Source: Candidatus Bathyarchaeia archaeon
Lineage (GTDB): Archaea; Thermoproteota; Bathyarchaeia; Bathyarchaeales; Bathycorpusculaceae
DNA length: 64,000 nt
Direction of reading: 5' to 3'
Assembly (NCBI GenBank): GCA_041447175.1
Contig: CP166960.1
Span: 2,310,519 to 2,374,518, forward strand
Position numbers and translations under genes: made by a program. Every line of letters starts with the position of its first letter. The first letter of the stretch is position 1. Below, one piece after another: positions 1 through 8,439 of the stretch. The notes under the pieces were generated by a model. It searched no databases, was not told where the DNA came from, and saw only the letters and a list, made by a program, of their open reading frames with translations.

Positions 1-2
1 CT

Positions 3-329
3 CCGTTAGGTTTCAGCTGGCAGATTGTCTCCTCACTGGTCTTTGCTTTCCTAGCCAAAGAGTTAGTGGTGGAATCTTTGGGCGTAATCTACGGTGTAGG
101 CGGCGAAGCCAGCATACAAGCTGCTTTGGTTGCTTCGATAACTCCTGTTAGCGCTTTTGCGTTGATGGTGTTTACCCTGCTGTACGTTCCCTGCTTAGCC
201 ACGGTTGGCGTCATAAAGAAGGAAACTGGCTCATGGAAGTGGACCCTGTTTGCAGTTATATCTGAAATGGTCATCGCATACCTCGCAGCACTGGTAATTG
301 TTGGAGTTGGAGGGCTATTCTTAGGTTAG
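3..329 (+). CDS. feoB: FeoB ferrous iron transporter, C-terminal fragment
   Basis: This is the C-terminal 108 residues of a FeoB-type Fe(II) permease; the reading frame is open from base 3, so the gene starts upstream of the window. Seen: hydrophobic segments and the family's conserved end region, with TPVSAFALMVFTLLYVPC followed by a GSWKW motif and a last membrane helix. In the family this part forms the gate/core membrane domain behind the N-terminal G-domain, which is not visible here. The stop at 327-329 lies 10 bases before the next gene, and a FeoC-like gene follows, which supports the call. Confidence 0.88.
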   Translation, partial: PLGFSWQIVSSLVFAFLAKELVVESLGVIYGVGGEASIQAALVASITPVSAFALMVFTLLYVPCLATVGVIKKETGSWKWTLFAVISEMVIAYLAALVIVGVGGLFLG

Positions 330-339
330 GTGATGCAAA

Positions 340-831
340 ATGGAAATGAACACAAAACTCGGAAAAGAACTATCCATCTACTCGCTTGGCATAGGCTTAG
401 TTTACATCGTCTTAGGGTTGCTTGAACTCCTCCGCGGACTCAGCGAAGCCTTCGGTCTTGAATGGGCCCTCATGCAAATCAGCACTGTCCTTGTCTACCC
501 TGACATATTCAGCGGCATCACGCTTTCCATAATTGGTTTTGTTTTCCTGTTCGGAGTCATGCCGCAATGGAAAGCCAGCAAAGACGCTACTTCATACCTC
601 GTAGTGGGAACCCTCCTGTCGGCGGTGTTCTTCGGGGTGTACTTGGCGATTATGGGAGCCCATGCCCTTGGGTCGGGCGTTTACCTAATTGCCCCCGAAG
701 CGTACGCCGACATCTTTGCTGACTGGGCTGAATGGAGTTGGCTGGGCGATATGCGAGCAGGAATTTGGCTATTTGCCTTTGTGCTTCCCGGGCTTTACTT
801 AACGTTGAAGCTTTGGAGGGTGAAAAAGTAG
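340..831 (+). CDS. Four-helix membrane protein of unknown function in feo locus
   Basis: I do not recognise this 163-residue protein. It shows four hydrophobic segments, at about residues 12-32, 50-73, 85-108 and 136-158, separated by short polar loops, and a basic C-terminus (LWRVKK). A purine-rich GGTGAT element sits about 7 bases before the ATG. It lies between feoB and a FeoC-like gene with gaps of 10 bases and 1 base, so it is probably co-transcribed with them and may assist iron uptake. That role is inferred from position only. Confidence 0.7.
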   Translation: MEMNTKLGKELSIYSLGIGLVYIVLGLLELLRGLSEAFGLEWALMQISTVLVYPDIFSGITLSIIGFVFLFGVMPQWKASKDATSYLVVGTLLSAVFFGVYLAIMGAHALGSGVYLIAPEAYADIFADWAEWSWLGDMRAGIWLFAFVLPGLYLTLKLWRVKK

Positions 832-832
832 C

Positions 833-1129
833 ATGTTGCAAGATGTACTGCGGTTAATCAGCGAATCTGGTATGGTTAGCATGTCTGAGCTTGCTGAGAA
901 AACAGACACTACTGAAGCAATGGTTGAACAAATGATCTCTCTGCTGGTCTCCAAAGGATACTTGGCTCTCATAAACATGGACCACAACTGCAGCGAATCT
1001 CACTGTAGTGGCTGCCACATCCACTGTAAAGCTGGCTCTAAAAACGCCGAGAAAACGTACTTCATAACTGAGAAAGGACGCAAATACCTTGGACTGCCTG
1101 ATGCTGAACCAAACGTACACCAACCTTGA
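833..1129 (+). CDS. FeoC-like winged-helix regulator with Cys cluster
   Basis: A 98-residue protein. Residues 1-48 form a winged-helix/DeoR-like DNA-binding domain (MLQDVLRLISESGMVSMSEL start). Residues about 54-68 carry a C-x4-C-x2-C-x3-C cluster rich in His, followed by a wing-like YFITEKGRKYLG segment. FeoC proteins have this layout, and the cysteines are thought to bind an Fe-S cluster or metal. It begins one base after the preceding stop, in the feo transcription unit. Likely role: iron- or redox-responsive control or stabilisation of FeoB. Confidence 0.75.
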   Translation: MLQDVLRLISESGMVSMSELAEKTDTTEAMVEQMISLLVSKGYLALINMDHNCSESHCSGCHIHCKAGSKNAEKTYFITEKGRKYLGLPDAEPNVHQP

Positions 1130-1250
1130 CTGGCTCGTCAAGGGTACCGTGTCGCCTTTTCCCTTTTTCTTAACTGAAGAGGACGCTACAACAAGCTTCT
1201 CTCTTTTGTGCTGAAATAACAAGTTAACTGTTTATTGAGGTGATTTTGTT

Positions 1251-1994
1251 ATGGATTTGATTTGGGTTGGGTTTCTTGCTAGTTTGCTGGCTGGACTGGC
1301 AACTGGTGCAGGAGCATTGCCCGTGTTATTCACCAAAGGGGTCTCGGACAAACTACTGGATGTTCTGCTTGGCTTCTCAGCAGGGGTTATGCTTGCGGCT
1401 ACCTGCTTTAGCCTCATAGTGCCCTCCTTAGACTTGGGTGGTCCACTGATTGTAGTCATCGGCATAATTCTTGGAGCTCTGACACTTCACTTGGTGGACC
1501 GTTTCGTGCCCCATTTTCATCCCATCGCGGGACCCGAAGGTCCATCCTCCCACCTGTCCAAAGTCTGGCTATTCGCGCTTGCAATGACCATCCACAACTT
1601 TCCCGAGGGCCTGGCAGTGGGCGTGAGTTTTGGCAGCGGTGATGCGGCTGCCGGGCTCGTGGTGGCTATGGCGATTGGGCTGCAGAATATGCCTGAAGGG
1701 CTCGCTGTTGCTTTGCCTTTAGTTCGGGAAGGTTACAGCCGCCGCAAATCCCTATGGTACGGAACCTTGACTGGTCTTGTTGAGCCTTTGGGAGGGTTGC
1801 TTGGGCTTGCACTGATTTCGGTTTTCCTGCCGATTCTGCCTTGGGGGCTCGCTTTTGCGGCTGGTGCGATGCTGTTTGTGGTGAGTGATGAGATGATTCC
1901 TGAAAGCCACCGAAAAGGCTTCGAAAGAGAAGCCACGTTTGGGTTAATCGCAGGGTTTGTTCTTATGATGTTTTTGGACTGCGCCCTGTCTTAA
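1251..1994 (+). CDS. ZIP-family metal transporter
   Basis: A 247-residue integral membrane protein of the ZIP/GufA family, which moves Zn(II), Fe(II) or related divalent metals into the cytoplasm. Seen: about eight hydrophobic helices, the helix-4 motif HNFPEGLAVG and the paired helix-5 motif QNMPEGLAVA that build the binuclear metal site, and a His-containing loop (VPHFHP) before them. An AGGTGAT element lies about 9 bases before the ATG. It stands between the feo genes and a DtxR-type repressor, consistent with a metal-homeostasis block. Which metal it carries cannot be told from sequence. Confidence 0.9.
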   Translation: MDLIWVGFLASLLAGLATGAGALPVLFTKGVSDKLLDVLLGFSAGVMLAATCFSLIVPSLDLGGPLIVVIGIILGALTLHLVDRFVPHFHPIAGPEGPSSHLSKVWLFALAMTIHNFPEGLAVGVSFGSGDAAAGLVVAMAIGLQNMPEGLAVALPLVREGYSRRKSLWYGTLTGLVEPLGGLLGLALISVFLPILPWGLAFAAGAMLFVVSDEMIPESHRKGFEREATFGLIAGFVLMMFLDCALS

Positions 1995-2110
1995 CCCCCT
2001 TAATGTTTTGCTGCAAACTAGTGTGCCTTGCTCTGAATTGTTGTTTTAGACGGGGTGAGAGGAGCACATGTTTTATAACCGCTAAAAAGCAGAGTATCTT
2101 GGGATACATA

Positions 2111-2617
2111 GTGACCGAGAAAGAACACGTGGCAAGGCTCAACACTACCGAGGAAACATACGTCGAAACCATTGATTTTCTTCTTAGAAAACTGGGCTAC
2201 GCTGTGGTAACCGACATCGCCAAAGAACTTGATGTTAAATCCCCAAGCGTAACAAGTATGTTAAAAAAACTTGACTCGTTGGGTTTTGTGAAGTATACTC
2301 CTTACCGTAATGTCATTCTTACCAAGAAGGGTAAAGACCTTGCTTCCTTCCTCAAGAAGAGGCAAACCTCACTGCAAGCTTTTCTAAATCTGCTTGGCGT
2401 TGATGAAAAAATTGCTGAAGAAGACGCCTGCGCCGTGGAGCACATCGTTCACAGTCTAACTTTGGAGAAACTCTCAAAGTTTGTGGAGTTTGTGCAGAAT
2501 ACTCCTCAAGGCAATAACTGGCTTTCCTGTTTTAAGAACTACGAAAAAGTTGGAAGTTGCCCTTTTGAGAAGTGTCTCTTCCTTCAAAGTAAAGAGGTGT
2601 CTGACGCTTCCACTTGA
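2111..2617 (+). CDS. DtxR/MntR-type metal-dependent transcriptional repressor
   Basis: With the GTG start at 2111 the protein has 168 residues. The N-terminal winged helix (TTEETYVETIDFLLRKLG, then a KSPSVTSMLKKL recognition helix) and the following dimerisation/metal region (CAVEHIVHSLT) are typical of DtxR/MntR. The C-terminus carries several cysteines (SCF, SCPFEKC). An in-frame ATG at 2003 exists, but a TATA-like ttttataac at about 2071-2079 predicts transcription starting near 2100, making the GTG nearly leaderless. It probably controls the neighbouring feo, ZIP or ABC-importer genes; that link is inferred. Confidence 0.85.
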   Translation: MTEKEHVARLNTTEETYVETIDFLLRKLGYAVVTDIAKELDVKSPSVTSMLKKLDSLGFVKYTPYRNVILTKKGKDLASFLKKRQTSLQAFLNLLGVDEKIAEEDACAVEHIVHSLTLEKLSKFVEFVQNTPQGNNWLSCFKNYEKVGSCPFEKCLFLQSKEVSDAST

Positions 2618-2695
2618 TTGTTTCCTGTTTGCGGTTGCTCCTCAAGATAGATTAGCCTCCAAGTGCTTTCTACTATCCTCTCATGGTGAGTAAGT

Positions 2696-2896
2696 ATGGA
2701 GATATCTAAAAAACTTGAAGATGCCTATATTCAACGTATGCCTGAGGATTTGAAAGCAAAATTTTGCGCCCTCTCCGCAGAAGAGCGTGCAGCAATTTTA
2801 CGAGCGCTGGTGCGGTTTCATCAGGTTATTGAAGAAGAAACCTTCCAGCTGGTTTCGGGGCTAGTTAACGTTTACTCAAGCTGCAAAAAGGAGTAA
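2696..2896 (+). CDS. Small hypothetical protein, helical
   Basis: A 66-residue, charged, predicted mostly helical protein that I do not recognise. The ATG is preceded by a GGTGAG element at about 5 bases. It contains two cysteines (KFCALS and SSCKKE) and lies 78 bases after the DtxR-type gene in the same direction, so it may be co-transcribed with it. No function can be assigned. Confidence 0.55.
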   Translation: MEISKKLEDAYIQRMPEDLKAKFCALSAEERAAILRALVRFHQVIEEETFQLVSGLVNVYSSCKKE

Positions 2897-3056
2897 CTTG
2901 CAAGAATAATTCGGCGGTTCTGCACTAAATCAAGCTTGCAGCGCCATAGAACTGTTTCTTTTTTCGTCCATTTTTGTCTTTTTTGCTTGATTTTTTATGT
3001 TTTTGTGTTCTTCAGTTTGCTTTTTATACATTTGTTCTGTTTTTGATGGGCGATAA

Positions 3057-3100
3057 TTATATATTCACTAAATAGGCGTTATGAATCTAACGTCATAACG
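3057..3100 (+). promoter_or_regulatory. TATA box and palindromic operator of the ABC-importer operon
   Basis: A TATA-like ttatatat at 3057-3064 is followed by a perfect 8-bp inverted repeat, CGTTATGA (3077-3084) and TCATAACG (3093-3100), with an 8-base spacer. The repeat would cover the expected transcription start (about 3085) and ends 10 bases before the ATG of the binding-protein gene. That placement is typical of an archaeal repressor operator. The nearby DtxR-type protein is a candidate ligand, which is inference. Confidence 0.6.
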
Positions 3101-3109
3101 GTGGCTTAA

Positions 3110-4132
3110 ATGAACACTAAAATAATCTTTGGCATAGCTCTAATAGCAATAATTGCGGTCGGTTCGGGATGGTACCTCTACAGTGCAGATTCCCCAATCG
3201 ACGAGACCCCAAAAACCAAAACTGTTGTTGACTCAAGAGGGCAAAGCGTCACAATTCCTGCTGACGTGCAGCGTGTAATCGCCCTCCGTTCAGGAATCAT
3301 CGAAACCATGTTTGCTTTAGGTGCACAGGACAAAATTGTCGGCATCGATGAGTCAACAAAAACAGGCGAAGGCTACGGCGAATTCCCCGCTAGACTTCAA
3401 CCTAGCATAGTGGATTTGCCTTGTCCAGTGAACCAAGATCCTAACATCGAAGAAATAATTGCGCTCAACCCCGACGTTATCTTAATTGGCGGATACGGCA
3501 GACTGCGCTGGGTTAGCCAACTTGAAGACTACAACCTAACCGTTGTGGTGACACACTTTGAGGAAATTGGCAACTTCACCCGAGACCTAAAGATAGTGGG
3601 CGAAGTCGTTAACGAGCAGCAAAAAGCTGATGAACTTGCCTCATATGTTGACAGCTACCTAGCTGATCTGGAGTCCAAAGTGGCAGCTGTTACCCCTGAA
3701 CAAGTTGTTCACGCCTACTTCGTAGGACATGATGTCTATCACGTCTATGGCTCCACAACTTTTGAGCATTCGCAGATTGTGACGGCAGGCGGCGTAAACG
3801 TAGCTGAAGGCATAACCACTTGGCTTCCTCAAGTCTCTCCTGAGCAATTAATTGCTTGGAACCCAGACATAATTTTCACTTTGAACGGCGTAGATACAGC
3901 AGCAATTCTTAACGACGAACAAATACAAGTTGTTTCAGCAATCAAAGACGGTCGCGTGTATGCGTTGCCTGAGAGCGGCATGGACTACGGAACTTTCAGG
4001 GCAATCTTTGCAATCGAATGGATCGCGTCAAAGCAGTATCCTGACCTATATGCAGGCGTAAACCTAACTGACGAGGCAAATAGTTTCTACCAAACGTTCT
4101 GGGGAATCAACTACGGCGGGCCAGCTCTCTAA
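3110..4132 (+). CDS. ABC importer substrate-binding protein (Fe-siderophore/corrinoid type)
   Basis: A 340-residue extracytoplasmic binding protein of the BtuF/FepB class. Residues 5-23 form a hydrophobic signal or membrane anchor; no lipobox Cys is seen. The mature part shows class features: DSRGQSVTIPADVQRVIAL near the N-terminus, EEIIALNPDVILIGG in the first lobe and PEQLIAWNPDIIFTLNG in the second. It heads an operon with permease and ATPase genes. Ligands of this class are ferric chelates, haem or corrinoids, and the sequence alone does not choose among them. Confidence 0.88.
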   Translation: MNTKIIFGIALIAIIAVGSGWYLYSADSPIDETPKTKTVVDSRGQSVTIPADVQRVIALRSGIIETMFALGAQDKIVGIDESTKTGEGYGEFPARLQPSIVDLPCPVNQDPNIEEIIALNPDVILIGGYGRLRWVSQLEDYNLTVVVTHFEEIGNFTRDLKIVGEVVNEQQKADELASYVDSYLADLESKVAAVTPEQVVHAYFVGHDVYHVYGSTTFEHSQIVTAGGVNVAEGITTWLPQVSPEQLIAWNPDIIFTLNGVDTAAILNDEQIQVVSAIKDGRVYALPESGMDYGTFRAIFAIEWIASKQYPDLYAGVNLTDEANSFYQTFWGINYGGPAL

Positions 4133-4184
4133 GACAACCGCCAACCGCAACCTTATCGATTGGCATGAAACTTGGAAAGACACG

Positions 4185-4976
4185 ATGACCCGCTGCAACC
4201 TGTTCGCTTTGGATAGAGAGGGGCATCCAAAACAGTGGACGGCAGCTGAAGCTGAGCGGTTCATCAAAAAAGCAAACCCCCAATACACCCTTTTTTTGTT
4301 AAACCAACTTAACATCACTGCCTCCGATAACGTGCTTGAATTAGGCTGCGGACCAGGAACCCTGACGATTCCTGTGGCGAAAAAAGCCAAACAAGTCACG
4401 GCGGTGGACTCCTCCGCTGGCATGTTTGAAGTCCTCAAAGAGTCTGCTGAAGCGGAGGGGCTGCAAAACATTGTTTATGTGAATAAAATTTGGCGCGAAG
4501 TAGATTTACAGTCGGATTTGTCGGCGCCGTTTGATGTAGCTTTTGCTTCTAACGCGATTAATCTAATGGGGTTAAAAGAGCTTCAAGACGGCAAGGGCGC
4601 TCCAGTTTTGGACTGGGACTTGGAGGACGCAGTGCTTAGGCTTAACTCCGTGGCTAAACGGGTTTATTTGACCATGCCTTTGATGCGGCATAATGTTCCT
4701 GAAGCCTTCAAAGTTGTTGGGCACCCCTGTTACTCCTTTCCCAGTTACATACTGGTGTATAATGTGCTTAGCCAGCTGGGCTTAGACGTTGCGATTCAAT
4801 ACTTTGTGGTCCACGAGCAGGTTAATCACGAGTCTACCCGAATGCTGGAGCGGATTGAGTGGATTTTGAATTTAGACCATGATGAAGTGCTTAAGTTCAA
4901 GGACAAAATCTTGGGCAGCCTGGACGACTCTGAGAAAGGGCTTCAGGTTTGGGCGCTTATGTGGTGGAAAAACTAG
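4185..4976 (+). CDS. Class I SAM-dependent methyltransferase in ABC-importer operon
   Basis: A 263-residue Rossmann methyltransferase. Motif I is VLELGCGPGTLTIP (about residue 44), followed by the acidic end of strand 2 (VTAVDSS) and a motif IV-like PFDVAFASNAIN. The C-terminal part is not one I recognise. It lies between the binding protein and the permease; its stop (4974-4976) overlaps the start of the permease gene, so the two are translationally coupled. That coupling suggests it acts on the imported ligand, such as a metal chelate or corrinoid precursor, but its substrate is unknown. Confidence 0.8.
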   Translation: MTRCNLFALDREGHPKQWTAAEAERFIKKANPQYTLFLLNQLNITASDNVLELGCGPGTLTIPVAKKAKQVTAVDSSAGMFEVLKESAEAEGLQNIVYVNKIWREVDLQSDLSAPFDVAFASNAINLMGLKELQDGKGAPVLDWDLEDAVLRLNSVAKRVYLTMPLMRHNVPEAFKVVGHPCYSFPSYILVYNVLSQLGLDVAIQYFVVHEQVNHESTRMLERIEWILNLDHDEVLKFKDKILGSLDDSEKGLQVWALMWWKN

Positions 4977-5989
4977 GAGATTCGATTGCCCTGCGAAAAG
5001 CAACTTTTGCCCAAGTCATGTTTATTCTCATAGGCATAACCATCATCTTATTCTTCTTCTCGCTGGGCATTGGTAGATACTCGATTTCCTTAGATACAAC
5101 CGTGCGTTGTTTACTGATGCAGGGCAACGTTGACCCCACCGTCAAAACCGTCATCTTTCAAATCAGAGTTCCACGAGTCCTAGCGGCTTTGCTTGTTGGG
5201 GCGGTTTTGTCCTCTTCCGGTTCTGCTTTTCAAGGCGTGTTTAAAAACCCGCTTGTGTCCGCCCAGCTATTAGGCGTCTCCGCAGGCGCTGGTTTTGGGG
5301 CAGCCATGGCGATAATAATGAACTGGGGCATCTCGGCAATTCAGCTTTGCGCTTTCGTCTTCGGGGTAATTGCAGTTGTCGCCACTTACAGTCTTAGCCG
5401 CGTGTACAAAAGCTCTTCTACGTTGGGGCTGGTGCTTTCAGGAATAATCATCGGCAGTTTCTTCTCTGCCTTGGTTTCCCTTATCCAGTATCAGGCTGAC
5501 CCGCGGGGAACTTTGTCGGGAATCGTTTTTTGGCTTATGGGTTCGCTGGCGACAATAAAGGGCAGTACTCTGCTGCAGGTGGCGCCGGTGATGTTGGCGG
5601 GGCTTGTGGGACTTTTGCTGATTCGGTGGCGCATTAACATCTTAGCCATGGGCGAAGAGGAAGCGCAGTCTCTTGGAACTGACTTGAGGAAAACACGGGG
5701 CTTAGTGATTTTGTTCAGCACGTTGGCGACCGCGGCTGCGGTTTCTGTAAGTGGCGTAATCGGCTGGATTGGCTTAGTCATACCCCACATTAGCCGAATG
5801 ATTGTAGGTCCCGACTACAAGAAGCTTCTTCCTGTAACCATGCTGCTGGGCGCCATTTACCTGCTGATAATCGATAACATTGCACGGACAATGACTGAAG
5901 GCGAAATCCCCATAGGCATATTAACGGCGCTTATTGGAACTCCGTTCTTTGCGTATGTGCTTTGGAAAACAAAGGTAGGTGGAGCTTAA
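4961..5989 (+). CDS. ABC importer permease, FecCD/BtuC family
   Basis: A polytopic permease of about 342 residues with the usual FecCD pattern: VPRVLAALLVGAVLSSSGSAFQGVFKNPLVSAQLLGVSAGAGFGA near the N-terminus, the coupling-helix region GEEEAQSLGTDL, and the VIGWIGLVIPHISRMIVGPDYK signature. I prefer the GTG at 4961 to the TTG at 4949; both lie inside the end of the methyltransferase gene. The stop overlaps the ATPase start by one base (taATG). With the genes on both sides it forms a complete importer: binding protein, permease and ATPase. Confidence 0.92.
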   Translation: MVEKLGDSIALRKATFAQVMFILIGITIILFFFSLGIGRYSISLDTTVRCLLMQGNVDPTVKTVIFQIRVPRVLAALLVGAVLSSSGSAFQGVFKNPLVSAQLLGVSAGAGFGAAMAIIMNWGISAIQLCAFVFGVIAVVATYSLSRVYKSSSTLGLVLSGIIIGSFFSALVSLIQYQADPRGTLSGIVFWLMGSLATIKGSTLLQVAPVMLAGLVGLLLIRWRINILAMGEEEAQSLGTDLRKTRGLVILFSTLATAAAVSVSGVIGWIGLVIPHISRMIVGPDYKKLLPVTMLLGAIYLLIIDNIARTMTEGEIPIGILTALIGTPFFAYVLWKTKVGGA

Positions 5990-6780
5990 TGCTGCGAGTG
6001 GAAAACGCCTCTTTTTCCTATGACAAAGAAAAAACCATTTTCGAAAATGTTTCCTTCTCGGTGGGTAAAGGCGAGGTTTTTGGGGTCTTGGGACCTAACG
6101 GTTCAGGCAAAACCACCCTGCTCAAATGCATCGCAAACATCTTGCCGCTCAAAGCAGGCGCAGTATTGTTTGATGGGAAAGACTTGCGGACGTTCAGTCG
6201 CCAAAGCCTTTCTAAGCATATTGGGTTTCTGCCGCAGATGCATGTTTCCAGTTATCCTTTTTCAGTGCTGGATGTGGCGGTTATGGGTCGCGCGCCTCAT
6301 TTGAGTTTGGTTTCTTCCCCCTCAGAAAAAGACTATCGCGCCGCTGAAGCTAACCTCAAATCTCTTGGAATTCTCGAATTGGCTGACCGACCTTACACCA
6401 AACTCAGCGGCGGACAACGGCAGCTGGTGCTTATCGCGATGGTTTTGACGCAGGAGCCTGCTTTGCTTCTTTTGGATGAACCCACTTCGCATTTGGATTT
6501 TGGCAACCAAGTGCACATAGTTGAGACGATGCAGACGCTTTCCAAGCGTGGGTTATCCGTGATTTTCACCACCCACTTCCCAAACCACGTTTTCCAGTTA
6601 TCCTGCAAAAGCGCCCTTATGAATCAAGGCAAACTTATCACGGTGGGTCAAGCCGATGAAGTGGTAACTGAAGAGCGCCTCAAAGAAATCTATGGCGTAG
6701 ACGTAAAGATATTCTACGCCGAGAACGTTGCCCAAAAAGTCTGCATCCCCGTAAAGATGAGCTCTTCTGGTTCGCTATAA
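5989..6780 (+). CDS. ABC importer ATPase, FepC/BtuD type
   Basis: A 263-residue ATP-binding subunit that powers the preceding permease. Walker A is GPNGSGKTTL, the Q-loop is GFLPQMH, the ABC signature is LSGGQRQ, Walker B is LLLLDEPTSHLD, and the switch His lies in TTHFPNH. The start is set by the taATG overlap with the permease stop; an upstream in-frame ATG at 5962 would lie well inside the permease gene. Length is normal for the family. Confidence 0.93.
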   Translation: MLRVENASFSYDKEKTIFENVSFSVGKGEVFGVLGPNGSGKTTLLKCIANILPLKAGAVLFDGKDLRTFSRQSLSKHIGFLPQMHVSSYPFSVLDVAVMGRAPHLSLVSSPSEKDYRAAEANLKSLGILELADRPYTKLSGGQRQLVLIAMVLTQEPALLLLDEPTSHLDFGNQVHIVETMQTLSKRGLSVIFTTHFPNHVFQLSCKSALMNQGKLITVGQADEVVTEERLKEIYGVDVKIFYAENVAQKVCIPVKMSSSGSL

Positions 6781-6937
6781 CCAAATGCGCTCTTTTTTCT
6801 GTGGCAAAGGCTGGTTTGGGTTGCTTTTTTGTTTCAAGACCTTATTTTGGTTTTTCTTGCGTCCAGAAAAGTCACAAAAAGGTTAGGTAAGGCGGGGATT
6901 GGCTTAATTTGTTGGGGCTTTATTGTGAGACTTTTAG

Positions 6938-8257
6938 TTATCCGCCGCTTAATGCTTGAATGTTCGCCACTTCACCGTTGTCTGCCCACACTCCCACTGC
7001 AATGACGGTGAAGCCTCCAGGGTAGGTTTTGTCTAGATGCAACGTAACATACCAGTACGGGTACAGGGTCAAGGAAACGTCGGGGCGGGTGTGCGGATAG
7101 AACTCTGCTGAAGCGGGTGAATCAAGGATTTCAAAGTCTGAAATCATGGTTCCGCTTGCGTTTATCGTGTAGCTTCTCGCGGCGTTCTTGGCGATTTGTA
7201 TCGCTTGTTCCTGGTTTACGTTAACGTGTAAGTCTCCGATTTCGTAAAGGAACCAGTCATCACTTAACTCAACTATAACGTTGTTTAGGAAAGAAACGTG
7301 GATTCTTTTTCCTGCAAAGTCATTGCCGTTATCCGTGAAGAGCAGGTTGATTTGTGCGTTAGGTCCATAATTTGGGATGTCCAGTTTTGTGTTTCCCAAG
7401 GTTTCGCCACTGCTGCTTGCCCCGTTTGCTGTCGCTAAAAGCTCCGTCATTTCGCCAACATAAGTGGCGTTCATGATGACTTGGTATCGGTCGAGAAGTC
7501 CCTTGGTTGCCTCAAGCGTGTCGGTGGGTTGCGAACGAGAATAAATAAGCGGATAATTAGGATAGCCCTCACGCTGAGTCAGTTGAAAAAGCGAGAAGTG
7601 TCCATTTCTAAATATTATGGTCAACTCAAACCTGCTTGCGGTGTTTACAAATGAATATTGGATAACTTCTTCAATTATGTTCCCTAAATCCGCGCGGTCT
7701 TCCACAGTGTTGCTTTCTAGTGTCGTTTGGTATTTGGATAGGTCTATTTGCATTACGTCGCGGATAATCGTCATGGCTTGGGTGGCTGATGTGCTCCAGG
7801 ACGATAATTGTTGAATCTGCTGCTGTGCCTTGTCGTAGTCGCTTTTCAAAGTGTCATACTGACTATTCAGTGAGCTGATGGCGTTGTTTTGAACAAACGA
7901 CATGCTTGCCAAAACTATGATGGCTATCAATAAGATGGCGTACAAGGATTTCCATCTCAAGGGCAACGCCGAGAACCGTTTAGCTTGAATGTCGGGAACT
8001 TCTTCAGCGCCCTTCATCATGGACACAGATGCCTTGCCAAAACTGGACAGCTTATATTTTCCGTCGTCGTCCTTGATTACTAATTCACCCAAGTTCTCAA
8101 GGTGATATGTCAGGTGTGAACTGGGGATTGCAAGTTCTTCAAGCATCTGCGAGAATGTCATTTTCCTTTCTGAGAGCAGCCGAAGAATTTTGCGGCGCGC
8201 CGGATGCCTCAGGGAACTGAACATGATTGAGTAGGTCTCTTCCTCGGAACCTGACAT
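6938..8257 (-). CDS. Membrane-anchored winged-helix regulator with extracytoplasmic PepSY-like domain
   Basis: A 439-residue protein with an ArsR-like winged helix at residues 1-80 (LRHPARRKILRLLSE, SSHLTYHLENLGEL), one membrane helix at about 104-123, a coiled-coil segment rich in Gln at about 125-160, and a large extracytoplasmic domain. The last 100 residues look PepSY-like (NQEQAIQIAKNAARSY, then YWYVTLHL and VWADNGEVANIQAL). The layout suggests a one-component sensor that reads an outside signal and acts on DNA directly. Ligand and targets are unknown. The gene stands alone, facing away from its right-hand neighbour. Confidence 0.75.
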   Translation of the reverse strand: MSGSEEETYSIMFSSLRHPARRKILRLLSERKMTFSQMLEELAIPSSHLTYHLENLGELVIKDDDGKYKLSSFGKASVSMMKGAEEVPDIQAKRFSALPLRWKSLYAILLIAIIVLASMSFVQNNAISSLNSQYDTLKSDYDKAQQQIQQLSSWSTSATQAMTIIRDVMQIDLSKYQTTLESNTVEDRADLGNIIEEVIQYSFVNTASRFELTIIFRNGHFSLFQLTQREGYPNYPLIYSRSQPTDTLEATKGLLDRYQVIMNATYVGEMTELLATANGASSSGETLGNTKLDIPNYGPNAQINLLFTDNGNDFAGKRIHVSFLNNVIVELSDDWFLYEIGDLHVNVNQEQAIQIAKNAARSYTINASGTMISDFEILDSPASAEFYPHTRPDVSLTLYPYWYVTLHLDKTYPGGFTVIAVGVWADNGEVANIQALSGG

Positions 8258-8439
8258 TCCAAATCCCTCTACAAATATTGCACGTAACTGCTTTAGAACT
8301 TATCTCCCAAGTCAGATTTGTTTTGGTAAAGAAATCTGAGCAGATTCTTGTTTAGTAGGTTTTTCTTTACACAAGAAATCTTTACAAAAACCGTTTTATC
8401 CAAAAAACGACCCAATGGTACCTGTCTGAGGCTTAGGAA

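Noticed and set aside
2003-2110. N-terminal extension of the DtxR-type repressor from ATG 2003
   Set aside because: The added 36 residues are Cys/Arg-rich and not family-like, and a TATA-like box lies inside this stretch.
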